Assembly (NCBI GenBank): GCA_963969595.1
Contig: OZ018415.1
Coordinates: 8,866,001-8,930,000, forward strand
DNA length: 64,000 bases
Origin: Neckera pumila
Taxonomy: Eukaryota > Streptophyta > Bryopsida > Hypnales > Neckeraceae
Direction: 5' to 3'
Below the pieces are notes generated by a model. That model did no database searches. It saw only the letters and a program-made list of their open reading frames with translations, and had not been told where the DNA came from. Below are positions 1-11,354 of the stretch, in pieces. Each line of letters begins with the position of its first letter. Position 1 is the first letter of the stretch. A program made the translations under genes and the position numbers.

Positions 1-675
1 CGTTGGTGCTCGTATAGAAATATCATATTTTCAGTTTTATTCTCATTCATAAAAGGAAACAGCGCTTAAAACCAAAAGGAGCACCATCGGCAAAAATGTT
101 TTCATTTTTCAAAACAATTTCTGTACGATTTTGTCACCATTTTTTTTCTTTATAACCCAAGGTAGAAACAATCATTCTTGTCCCTGCTCTCATTCTTGAA
201 CCCTAGATTGTCACCAAATCTGTCCATAAGCATCCATTAAAGTGTCCTACAAATGTTTAAGTCTAATTCATTGATGCAATTGAAAGACACATATTCAATT
301 CTCATTCGTTGACAACTGATTTTTGTTGATTTCAGTTTTGGGTCCACCTATGTGACAATTTTAGTGGTCTAGGGAGCTATCTCTTTGAAAAATCATATAA
401 ATTACATACTACATGCAAAAAATCATTTTTTTATTTTTTGAATATTCATGATTTCTACTTGCCAATACTACAAAAATATTAATTTTAGAAAAATTTGCCT
501 CTAACTGTGCTGAATTGCTTAATATTGACAGTTTTAGATGCTTCCAACTTAAGACAAGAGAAGCAAGAACAGAACCAACTAGCAGGCAGAAAGGAAGCCA
601 CAAATTGAAGACAACAACCAAAGACCAAGGCCAAGCCTTTACAAACGACCAACAGGAAGTACCAGCCAAGCTTAG
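1..675. other. Intergenic, no gene seen
   Basis: AT-rich sequence with only short open frames on either strand and no family resemblance. I see no repeat boundary until the TTAA element that starts at 676. Confidence 0.5.
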
Positions 676-1608
676 TTAACCCCTAAAGTTCCATGACTAT
701 GTTCTCGCCAAAAATGCTCAAAAACTGCCATTTTTAGTACAAGTATCCAATTTTTGAAAAAAACTTTTTTTGACACATGTAACCGTAGGATCTTGTAGTA
801 TGGTGACTTGAGAATATATGATAAAAATTTCAGGAATTTCCACCATGTGGATTGCAAGATATAAGCATTCAAATTCATAGAAATCATTCTTTTGGCCCCG
901 CGGAAAACAGGGCAGCAACACTTCACAAGTTCACTTTTTGATGAAAAAATGTCCAAAGTGATGGTGCTTCTTTGGATTCTTTTTTCTAGACAAGTTGGCT
1001 ACATGCTTGAAAATTTTCACTTCATTTGGAATTGTACAACATATAGGAAAAAAATAGTACGTAGATAGTAGTAGAGAATGATTCAAAATACAAAATTGTC
1101 AAGAATTTAGTTATGGAATTGAAAAATGCTAATCCCAATGGTGGAAATGTTGTAATAAATAACCTACATCCTAGGATTTTACTTTTTTCAAAAAATGTTG
1201 AAAATTGAGTAAGATAAAGGACTTCAAAGTTTATTTTAGAGTAGAGAATCTATAATTGCCCACAAACTTAAAATCTTCATAACTTTTGACTCATTGATCA
1301 AAATGGGATGATTCAAAGCTTTTTACCTATTTATAACTCTAGAAAACCAATTTCAAATTTTTGTTTTCAAAAAAAGTGATTTTTTCTAATTTGCCCGGAC
1401 TGCCCAGTTAAGAAAAAAAGTAACACATTAAGCCATAACTTTTGACTCGTATTTCCAAATGTCATGCAATTTGGTGCATATGAAAGATATTCCTTACCCC
1501 CACCTTCTATTAAAATTTCAACCAAAAATATAAAAATCTCTAGTCGTACGTACCTGCCCAAAAAATAATATACGGTCAAAAAACGCATGTTGGTCCTTTA
1601 GGGGTTAA
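676..1608 (+). mobile_element. Family I TTAA element, subfamily A, complete
   Basis: A 933 bp element bounded by TTAA on both sides. The left end is TTAACCCCTAAAG and the right end CTTTAGGGGTTAA, so the terminal inverted repeats are short (about 9 bp inside the TTAA). It has no coding capacity and is a non-autonomous copy. The copy at 8371-9299 is near-identical along its whole length, and other relatives are at 34640, 13513 and 15827. A TTAA target duplication is characteristic of piggyBac and Kolobok transposases; which one mobilised it cannot be told from this window. Confidence 0.85.
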
Positions 1609-2105
1609 AAAGCCCTAATTTTGGATGACTTAGATTCCAAGCCATCTAAAGGTGGGATCTCTTGCCAAAGAAATATGTTTGAAGCCGTGTATCGTTGAAC
1701 TCTTTGAAGAAGATGTCTGCTTTTTCAAGATACCATGCAATATCATATCCTTTGAATTTACCAACATCTGTAATTTGCCATGTGAGTGGGGTATTGCCGG
1801 GGCATCATTTTCTTTTCAAAGAACATAACCCCATCTCTACAATTAAAAGTGGGAGAATCATGCTGTGTAGCAGTGTTTAATCTCTTTGGCTTTCACAGAT
1901 ATATAGAAGCTTACGACCCATCTCTAACCACTTCAGGAATTGAGCATACATTATCTGCAAGATGGATTTGGTGTAGGAAAAAATTCCTTGTGCAGCAAAA
2001 TAGATTTAAGAAGGATTTGAGTTTTTACATTTTTCCCTAAAAAACAAAATTATCATGAATTTTTTCATGAAGATTCTATAAAACCTATTCTTGTTATACT
2101 AGTCA
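1609..2105. other. Spacer between two TTAA elements
   Basis: About 500 bp with short overlapping open frames (61 and 84 codons) that resemble no known family. I see no gene. Confidence 0.45.
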
Positions 2106-3031
2106 TTAACCCCTAAAGGTCTAAGGCCTTTTTTTTTGCCAAAAAACATCCCAAACTGCCATTTTTATAGCAAAGAGTAAAAAAAATTGAAAATGTTCTT
2201 TTTGCACATCTAATCATAGGACCTTACAGCTAACTAGTATGAGAATGTGTGGAAAAATTTCAAACTTTTTGACTACACAAATTTCAAGATATCTGCGTTT
2301 ACAGTGAAAAAAATAAAATTTTCAACACATTGTGGGACTAGATTTTATGACTTTGAACATTTTTAACTTAAATTTTTTGCACTACAGAGTTTTGAGCTTT
2401 AAATCTTTATAGTAGAAAATTGAGATGAGAATCTAGGGAAAAAAAAATATCCAAAAAAACCTTAATTTTCATTACTAGAAAAATTGTTAAGTAGAAGTAG
2501 GTACAAGATAGAAGGAAAATCTAAAATATTAATATCCTTTATATAGAATTAAAAAGCACTAATTCCAATGGTGAGATTGTTTTAGCACAAAAACTAAACC
2601 TTGTAGAACTTCTTTTTTTGAAAAATTGTAAAAATTACATTCAGAAATGAATCCAACAAGTTATTTTTTTCAGGAAGATGTTTTCAGTGCCCAAAAACCA
2701 AGATTGTCTATAACTTTCTCATAACATATCCAAATGAAATTAATCATAGCTTTCCAGATAGGAAAAAATACAATCTATAAGAAAAAAAAATTAAAGAAGA
2801 AAAAAGAAATTCAAATTTCTTTTTGCTACCCCCCGTCCCCTGTTTTGAGCTTATTTGGGCATAACTTTTTTTCCCGGGTACTGACTGAAAAAGGAATTAT
2901 ATTTTCACAATTCTTAGCAGTATTTCTATCTTCAAAAAAAGTTTCAGAAAATCACAACAAAAATTCAATCTATAGGTACCTGCCCAAAATCCCATTTGTC
3001 TCCCAAGGGACAATGGGCTATTAGAGGTTAA
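2106..3031 (+). mobile_element. Family I TTAA element, subfamily B, complete
   Basis: A 926 bp element with left end TTAACCCCTAAAGG and a slightly decayed right end, TTAGAGGTTAA. Its interior differs from subfamily A. It shares the motif CTAACCATAGGATCTTAC-like near the left end and GTCCATAACTTTCTCATAA-like near the right with the copies at 22816, 37486, 41388 and 55372. Non-coding. Confidence 0.85.
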
Positions 3032-3710
3032 ATTAACCATAGGTTGGTTACAAAATCAATATAAGTAATAGTTGTGGCTTTCAATGTACATGTTGTGATC
3101 ATTCTATGCTTTCAATGTACACTTCTTGGACATTTCTTGTACTCCTGTTAGTCCTGCTTTATGTGAGCGGTTTTTGCTATTACAACTAATCGGAAATAGA
3201 GCAGCTTAGACTCTAGAAATGGGAGGGAGCGGGATTCACCAAGAATGGGTTAGTTATTCTAATGTCAAGTCTAGTTTTTGAGGCAGATTTGTCACCATTC
3301 CATTGGAGAGTCATAAAAGGGACATAACTCATAATGCCCTCCCTCTTTTTATACCCATAGATTTGTGAAAGTACAGATATGGATGTTTGTGATGAACTAT
3401 TAGACTTGCCATTATATCTGATAATGCTCTCAAGCCTCCTGGCTCTGGAGCATTATTTGTTCCATAACCTTAATGGAGGCCATTTTAGCATAGGTGGAAG
3501 TATCTCATTGCATGAAGAGAGACATGTCCTTTAAGTATTCTAATGACCTTCTACTCTTGATCAAGCATAGTTGGCCAAGGTCCAACCATTTAACATTGAG
3601 ATTATATTTGGTAATGTGAAAGCAACAATTCATTATGAGAAATAACATTCCTTGTCACTCTTATGGTTTGGCATGTCATTTCTCATAATGAAGCTCTAGC
3701 TTTCATATTA
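3032..3710. other. Spacer with a dispersed repeat
   Basis: No gene seen. The stretch about 3430-3700 (including ATTATGAGAAATAACATTCC and CATTTCTCATAATGAAGC) is related, in inverted orientation, to about 10090-10330, so it belongs to an old dispersed repeat. The match was judged by eye. Confidence 0.45.
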
Positions 3711-4128
3711 GGGGTAGTCACACCTTCTTCACTGCACCAAAATTCACAAAAGAATGAAAAAAATGAGGAGCCAATGGGGAGCTTGAATTCATGAAGAAGG
3801 TGTGATACTCCTTTCTGGTGTGTCGAGCATGGAGGATCAAAAAACCGGTGAATGCTTTTACTTGTGGGACTATATTGGCAACCTCCAGCATGAGATCGGC
3901 AACCTCCTGGGTGAAAGCAATAGTCCCCGAGGTGAAAGCAGCAACCTCGGGGTGAAAAGCATCAACAACATGTACAAGATTCACGCGCAAACACCTACAA
4001 AGGGGACTAATGTGCGTCACAAAGCTTTTGCAGAAGAAGCTCGGAGAGGCGATGGGAAGCTAATCGGGAGCCGACACATCACCATTTGCACAAAAGTTTT
4101 CCTGGAGTGAAGACACTGTGACTACCCC
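3711..4128. mobile_element. 418 bp TIR element with TATTA duplication
   Basis: The left end GGGGTAGTCACACCTTCTTC and the right end AGACACTGTGACTACCCC are inverted repeats. The element is flanked on both sides by TATTA (3706-3710 and 4129-4133), read as a 5 bp target duplication. The interior is clearly GC-richer than its surroundings. It contains short repeats of the type CAACCTCC and GGTGAAAGC, and an open frame of 102 codons from 3802 that I do not recognise. It is probably non-autonomous. Confidence 0.65.
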
Positions 4129-4249
4129 TATTACCGCTAGTCCATTTTGTTGAAGTGCGGGTTGTTATGCTGCTTTGCAAATGCATGAAGTCTGTTCGAT
4201 TAATTAACTAGACTTCACAAAAGCCACACATTTAGCTCAGCATTGTCTA

Positions 4250-4640
4250 TAATTCTCTATTCATAGTATTTTCCTTGGCAACAAGCCAGTTTCCCAGCTC
4301 TTTACCGAGTCCATCTACAGTATTTCAGCACTCTCACAAGAGGAGAAGCCAGACCAAAACCCTTTGACACATGGAAATTCATTGCAACTGTCTGCAAAAT
4401 CTTGGAAAATAATTTCATTGCAGAATCGCAAAAGGCACCATAAATAACTGAATGTACCGCTTTTTACAGCACCTGTTACAAACTTTTGCACTCAATTCAC
4501 TTGTAAGAATCACGATAGCCTGGCCGCAACTCCCAAAACAAGGCGACCTCATTCACCAAATGCACAGAATGTCAAGTCTTGATTCACAGCTTGCACACGG
4601 TGATTCCCTTGTCTGAGATTCACATCGTCATATTCGCAAT
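4250..4640 (-). pseudogene. Tandem duplicate 1 of the GST gene 3' end
   Basis: A diverged copy of the downstream flank of the glutathione transferase gene. Shared landmarks are TTCATAGTATTTTCCTTGGC (4260), the CAACAAGCC block, the TTGCACTCAATT block at 4486, and a short remnant of the last coding exon at about 4584-4616 reading (minus strand) DKGITVCKL-stop, against AKGTTVCSL-stop in the intact gene. It has no promoter or upstream exon and is a dead fragment. Confidence 0.75.
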
Positions 4641-5058
4641 TCATAGTGTTTTTCTTAGCAACAAGCCATTTTTCCAGCTTTTTACGGAGTCCATCTGCAG
4701 AACTTCAGCACACAGTCTCACTTCAAGAGAAGGCGGACCTGAAAATAATTTGAAACATGGAGATTCATTGCAACTGTCTGCAATAATCTCGGAAAACAGA
4801 TTTATTGCATAATCACAAAAGGCACACTCCGTACCGAAAAACATCGGAAAACTAACCTATTTACAGCAACTTCTACAGACTTTTGCACCCAATTCCCTTG
4901 TAAAAACTGCGATGGCATGTGCACCACTCCCCAAACATGGCAAACTACTTCACCAAACGCACAGAAGGCCAAGTTTTGATTCACAGCTTGCACGCGGTGG
5001 TCCCCTTAGCAGATGCCGGGCGCACATAACACCGTTCCACCCAGGCATTGATGAGCAG
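4640..5058 (-). pseudogene. Tandem duplicate 2 of the GST gene 3' end
   Basis: A second copy, offset about 380-397 bp from the first. On the minus strand 5050 down to 4981 reads NAWVERCYVRPASAKG and on to a stop. That matches the intact gene with few substitutions, so the duplication is fairly young. Homology breaks at about 5058, where the next unit begins with GCACACTCAGTACC, equivalent to GCACACTCCGTACC at 4823. The third unit is the 3' flank of the intact gene itself, so the array is head-to-tail. Confidence 0.8.
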
Positions 5059-5221
5059 GTGCACACTCAGTACCCAAAACGTCTGGAAGTACCGCATTTA
5101 CAGCAACTATAAGGAACTCTTGCACTCAATTCTCTTGTAAGAACCACGATGGCATGTGTGCAATTCCCTAAATATGGCGACCTAATAAATTCACCACATG
5201 CACAGAATGCTCGCTCTTCAA

Positions 5222-6320
5222 TCACAGACTGCACACGGTGGTCCCCTTGGCAGACGCCGGACGCGCATAACACCGTTCCACCCAGGCATTTACGAGCGGG
5301 AAGCGGTGAAACTCCAGCTTCTCCTCGGCGGCGGCTTTGGTGGACCTTATCCAGGGGAAGAGCGCCATGTCGGCGATGGAGTAGCCGTCGTCGATGATAA
5401 AGTCGCGGCCTTTGAGGCGCTCCTCCACCACGCCCATTAACCGCATCGCCTCCTTGGAGTAGCGCTCGATCGGGTACGGGTGGTCGCACTTGTCCTTGGC
5501 GAAGCGGTAGAAGTGGCCGAACTGGCCGAACATGGGGCCGACGCCGGCCATCTGGAACATGAGCCACTGCACTGTCTCCCAGCGGTGGCGAGGGTTTGTT
5601 GACAGGAACTTCCCAGATTTCTCAGCTAGGTAGAGGAGAATGGCGCCGCTCTCGAAGATGGTGATCGGTTTGCCATCTACCAAGCCCAACCCCATACACT
5701 GTCAGCACATTCGAGCTCCAAACAGTCGAACATTCCAGATTTGAGTTTCATAGACTGTGCTTTTGCTAATTACTCTCGTATTGTTGTCTATTCTCTTGCA
5801 ACATCCTGTGTTCTTGAGCTGTGCCCTCTAAGATGTAATTGACAAAAGTCGGAAGCACGTTCAGTTGACGCTCAGCTAGAAAACAAGAAACTTCGCAAAC
5901 GAAGCCGTCCTTCGTAACTAAGCTCCAAGCAGAGAATTCTCATTGGAAATGTTGTATTGGGCATGCCGTTTACCTGGGCCGTCGGGATCAACGATCGCAG
6001 GAATCTTGGAATTCGGGTTGATGGCGATAAACTCAGGAGTGAAGGTCTCGTTCTTGGAGATATTGATCGTGTGTGGCTCGTAAGGCAAGCCCATTTCTTC
6101 CAAGGCTACTCCGATCTACAGAAAGAGGTAATGAAACCCCCATCCCAGGGACAGCAAATTCAGAATTCAAGGTATTGACAAACATCGTAGAAATCAGGCC
6201 TCACTAATACATAGAGGAAATTAGTGGAGGAAAGTATTTAGAAATCATGTCGTTGATGCCAAATGTTACCTTCTGGCCATTAGGTGTGGCCATGCTGTAG
6301 AGCTGAATCTTTGACGCCAT
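5222..6320 (-). CDS. Glutathione transferase, YfcG/Ure2p-like (Nu-class type)
   Basis: A three-exon gene: exon 1 at 6320-6270, exon 2 at 6115-5974, exon 3 at 5676-5222. GT-AG junctions and reading phase are consistent, giving 215 residues, the same length as bacterial YfcG. The thioredoxin-fold N-terminal half carries SMATPNGQK (YfcG also uses a TPN motif, with Thr and Asn in place of a catalytic Tyr/Ser), then NPNSKIPAIVD with the cis-proline, and FESGAILLYLAEK, the glutathione-gamma-glutamyl-binding ES pair. The all-helical C-terminal half has YSIADMALFPW, the N-capping box. The family uses glutathione and often glutathione disulfide, with disulfide reductase activity in YfcG. A cytosolic location is inferred from the lack of a signal peptide. 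It is not a plant tau or phi enzyme. The product identification is firm; the substrate is unknown. Confidence 0.92.
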
Positions 6321-8370
6321 AGTTGCCTGGCTTCTGATTGAGTGGCTTGACAACTTATATCCTGAACAATGAGAACAGAACCGCACAAGCAAACACGCCA
6401 CTCAGTATTCAAGCTCTTCGAAATCCAATCTGGTGCACTTACAGCTATTCTGAAGACGACAATCTAAGGAAGCCTGAGAAAATTCCACAGCCTATGTTAA
6501 TTAATTACCGAGTACAGCGAAGCCAATTGCAACAAAAGCCAAGAATGTGCACATTCTTGGCGTATAATCGCGTATTCGGACACATTGATGCCAGCCATGG
6601 CCCCGTGCACATTCTTTAACGAGCTAGCCGTCACAAAGGGTTCCTGCTAGTGAATGGCAGAATTGTAGAAAGTACCATTCAGAACAAAGCAAATTCGCAA
6701 CTTCTATTCAATCCAGCAAATCCCTGAGACGAAAGAATTCACATGCATTTGCAACAGCGGGGCGACTCTCAAAGAAATTGCAACCCCACCCTTGAAAACT
6801 CCAGGAAGAGGCTGCCGACGTTCTCTCGCCTGCAATCTTCCCAAAGACCCCGCTCCATCTAACCCGCTCCTGCCCGACCGACTAACCACAATCCTCTCCA
6901 AGAACTGATGAGATCCCCACACTCTAGCTGCAGCCATGACCAAAATTCCTACACTACCACGAACATTAAACAAAAAAATAAAAAAAAATAAAAAAAAATG
7001 GGCACAATCCTAGTGCGGCAAAGAATGTGCAAGAGTCTAGGCTAAAGACGACACTTCAGAGATGAGCTTCAAGTACTATGGCATGGAGCATTAGAGTGAT
7101 TCTACTTTTCTCCAATGCCGGAGCAACACCAAGGTGGTGCAATTAAGCAACGTGGACAAACCGATTGAAAGCATCAACACAATGCGACGACAAGAGATGG
7201 GTCGTTGATACAGCTCACCCACCTGAAGCTGAGAGATGCTCTATCTGCAGCGACGAAATCTGGATTTCGATGAACTCATCAATCCTCGCCATAATTTTAT
7301 AGGATCCGAACAAGCTGATGCAAGTTCCTCTGCTCTTTCCGTGGGTCACGTCAGCGCTTGGACTCCCAGCGTCATGCATCAAAAGCGGAGAAGGGTCGTG
7401 TCTAAAGTAGTATTGGGAAAACGTTTTATTTGCAACACATGAATTTTTTGCAAATTCTGAGTTCATATTTGCAATTAAAGGCCCCAAATTAGCTAGGAGA
7501 GGTATTAACAATTGAACAAAGATGGCACAAAATAGGGGGTCTTTTTTTTCACATTCACCCTGGTCTTTACCTCCGCAAGAGGCTCCCAACATGACTTTAG
7601 ACACAACTGCAGAGAAGCAAGAGATTGATCCTTGAAGAGACCAACTCAGGATTTTTTTGAGCATTTTTTTGCTGAAAAGCACAAGGAATATTTTGACAAT
7701 ATATTTTGACTTTTGCAATGGATGAAATTATAAAATGCTACCAAATCTTGGGACCATATCTCTCTAGTTTGGATGAATGTATATTCTTTTGAATGAAAAA
7801 ATAAAATTTCATTTACAAATTGTAAATTTCATCTATTCCATGGATGTAAATCACTTCCTTACAACAGTGAAGATCACTTTTGGCAGGCCTAGAGTAAATG
7901 GAAAAAAAAAATTGCCTCCAACTACTATACTAGTTACCATAAACAACCTTTGTAAAAGTCAAGAAATTGAACTAAGAAAAATGAAATTTTGAAGAAATTC
8001 TCTATGCAAACAAAAGATGCATATCTATTTGATACCTATATCTCTTTAATCCCAAAATGTCCAAGGCCTTTTTTAGCTTCTTGGAGTTTGTTCAAGTTTT
8101 GTTAAGCATGATAATTTTTTTTAGATTGTAACCTCATTGATTCAAACAAGATGTATTGTAGATCACATTGAGAAAGAAAAGACAACAATATTACTTATGT
8201 ATTAAGAGATTATAATATTTGAGCAAAAAGGTGTTAAAATTGTGAATAGTGAAAGGGATTTGAAGCTTCTCAATCTTCTTTTTATAGGCCAAATCAAAAA
8301 ATGGAGTCATGAGTCCTTCAATCATTCATTACTTCTTTGGAGAAAGTTGTGAGGCCTCCAATGAACATAC
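6321..8370. other. 5' flank of the GST gene and spacer
   Basis: Directly upstream of the GST start (minus strand) lies a GATATAAG motif near 6355, a possible TATA-like element. Beyond it, 6400-7430 is of moderate GC content with short open frames on both strands (for example 7215-7718 minus) that I do not recognise. From 7430 to 8370 the sequence is AT-rich and I see no gene. Confidence 0.4.
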
Positions 8371-9299
8371 TTAACCCCTAAACTTCCAAGACTATATTCT
8401 CACCAAAAATGCTCAAAAACTGCCATTTTTAGTACAAGTATCCAATTTTTGAAGAAAAAAAAAAAGGACACATGTAACCGTAGGATCTTGTAGTATACTA
8501 GCTTGAGAACATATGTTAAAAATTTCAGGAATTTCCACCGCGTGGATTGCAAGATATAAGCATTCAAATTTAGTAAAACCATTCTTTTGGCCATGCAAAA
8601 AAACAGGGCAGCAGCACTTCACAAGCTCACTTTTTGACGAAAAAATGTTCAAAATGGTGGTGCTTCTTTGGATTCTTTTTCCTAGACAAGTTGGCTACAT
8701 GCTTGAATTTTTTCACTTCATTTGGAATTGTACAACATATAGGAAAAAAATAGTACGTAGATAGTAGTAGAGAATGATTCAAAATACAAAATTGTCAAGA
8801 ATTTAGTTATGGAATTGAAAAATGCTAATCCCAATGGTGGAAATGTTGTAATAAATAACCTACATCCTAGGATTTTACTTTTTTCAAAAAATATTGAAAA
8901 TTGAGTAAGATAAAGGACTCAAAGTTTATTTTAGAGTAGAGAATCCATAACTGCCCGCAAACTTAAAATCTTCATAACTTTTGACTCATTGATCAAAATG
9001 GGATGATTCAAAGCTTTTTACCTATATATAACTCTAGAAAAACAATTTCAAATTTTTGTTTTTGAAAAAAGTTTTTTTTTTATTTGCCCGAACTGCCCAG
9101 TTACAAAAAAAGTAATATATTAGGCCATAACTTTTGACTCGTATTTCCAAATGTCATGCAATTTGGTGCATATGAAAAATATTCCTTACCCCCACCTTCT
9201 ATTAAAATTTTAGCCAAAAATATAGAAATCCCTAGTCGTACGTACATGCCCAAAAATTTTATACGGCCAAAAAATGCATGTTGGTCCTTCAGGGGTTAA
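8371..9299 (+). mobile_element. Family I TTAA element, subfamily A, complete
   Basis: A 929 bp copy bounded by TTAA (8371-8374 and 9296-9299), with ends TTAACCCCTAAA and TTCAGGGGTTAA. It is near-identical to the element at 676-1608 across the interior, including the adjacent GATAGTAGTAGAGAATGATT block, so the two inserted or diverged recently. Non-coding. Confidence 0.87.
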
Positions 9300-11354
9300 T
9301 TCACACCAGCCCAACAGAGTTTGAAGTTGTTTTTCTCTCAGACCTTCTATTTTTTCCTTGAGGTCATGTAAAGAATGCAAGATCAAAAGACATGACATGC
9401 ATAACCGTAATCAATTTACAACATCTCAAAAGGTACTCTACAATATCTTTAAATGAATTTCTAATTTGATTTTTTTCTTAAGATTCAATGTATTTGAGGC
9501 TAATCTTGGGCAAGAGCCTTTAACACAAAAAAAATCAAGATTTGTAATGGACACTGTTGCACAAAAATCATCTATGAAAAAATTACAAATATTTTTTTTC
9601 TAGATTAGATTTTTGATGATTTAAAATAGGCTTTCAAGGATATTCTATTATCTAAGATAGTACTTAAGTGGTAAAATTTTATTTTAACTTCAAAGTTTAA
9701 TTGACCTCCAAATTAATACAGTGCCTTGGCATTTAGAGATTACTATTAAATTAAAACCTTATTTATTAGTATAGACTATAGTAACTACATCTAATTGTGA
9801 CACTTTTCTAAATTGATCCGTACAAATGATTGCCTAAAAGGTACTCCTTCTATTCTTTAGAGTTTAGAATCAATTTAAGAAACACCTATTTTTAATGCCA
9901 TCAAAGGTACTCACTTTGAAGATTCATAGGTTATTCATCTAGTTTCCAATAAATGCATGGGAAGGGATTTTCATTTCTAATAAGATTTAAGCAAAAATTA
10001 GGCAATTTTTGCTTAATTGGAACAATGCTCAGTTGCTTATTTGGATGCATTTAGATATAATTACCTTATGCAAGAAGAAAGCCAAGCCTCTTTATAAGAA
10101 ATAACATATGGAGCCACAAATTAAAGTGGAAAAAGATGTCCCCATTTCTCATAACGGGCCTATGCTCTCACATTATTGAATATAGCCTCAATGTTGAATT
10201 GTACGATTTTGGTCACCCATGCTCAATCAAGAATCTAAAAGAAGGGCATTAGGTTGACCCTTATTATAATTTAAAAAAATGCCTCTCTTCATCCAATGAG
10301 GTGTTGCTACATATCTTGAGATGGTTCCTATTCCAATTATGATGCAGTAGTTATATATCATTCTCCATGGATACAGTAGAATAAATTGCATAACATTCTT
10401 GAGTCCTAAAGAATGCGATTTTTTGACAATAGCTTTGATGCTGGAATATTTCTAATTCAAGATTACAAGATGAACATTGGTGGATGGTCACACTTCAATT
10501 AAACAACTACATTGATTTGTCCTTTTAGTGCAATGTTATTTAAGGTAGAAGCACCTAAATGTGACACTTGTTTGAGATGTGCAGATCTTGAGGGTGGATG
10601 TAGAAAAAAAATGATATGCACTTATTAGGAAATGGTTCAAGAAACAAACAAAATTGATTTTGTATTTTTCCGAGCTTGTATGAATATAATACAAATTTTT
10701 GAAAACAACTACATAGATGCACCTACTGTGGACACTAAATTAACACCAAAGTAGGCACGGAAACATCCCAAAGCAACACATTGATGAAAGCTTGGATCAG
10801 ACACATTTGATTGGCCAATGCAAGAATCTCCCTCATGACAATGACAACTTCTTGGAACTCTTCCTGTCTACTTTGAGTCTCCACGTGTCCACTTTGGGTC
10901 CATTTGCGCATAGATTTAGGTCCTTTTCTAGATGTCCGTAACCAACTCCTGTTACATTTATGTGCTTCTACTTGTGAAGCCGGTTGTTGCATTTTCACGG
11001 TTAGTGTTGCATGTAAAAGTGGCATTGCAGAAAAGTTACTTGGGTCGGAGATGTGCTACAGTACTGAAGGAAGGGAAGGCTGACCTCTTCGAATTTTTCG
11101 GGAGGTGCTTCTCAGTCGGTATCTTCCCACGAAGTAGAGCTTGGATAGTGCTACCTAGCAACGGGAACATTCTCTGCAATCAGCATGAGTGTAGGCGGGG
11201 GTTCCTGGGCGGGCTTCATCAGTGCCTTTCCGACGCACATTCCAAAGTCGAACAGGTCAGCACTCTATTAATATATGATTAATATAGAACAAAACATTTA
11301 AAGTATGATATTGTTATACGGAGTATTTGATAATTTGAGGGACTGCTCTTGGGC
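9300..11354. other. Spacer with an unrecognised GC-richer open frame
   Basis: 9300-10700 is AT-rich without a gene; about 10090-10330 is the inverted relative of 3430-3700. Around 10930-11280 the base composition rises and a plus-strand frame of 116 codons is open, with a cysteine-containing segment (LCNQHECRRGFLGG). It ends near AACAG-GTCAGC, which could be a splice donor. I do not recognise it. It could be a stranded exon of a decayed gene. Confidence 0.35.

Noticed and set aside
7215..7310. Minus-strand TATAAAAT followed at once by ATGGCGAGG and a donor-like site, a possible first exon
   Set aside because: The TATA-like motif is too close to the ATG for a normal promoter and the peptide matches nothing; no downstream exon was found before the GST region.
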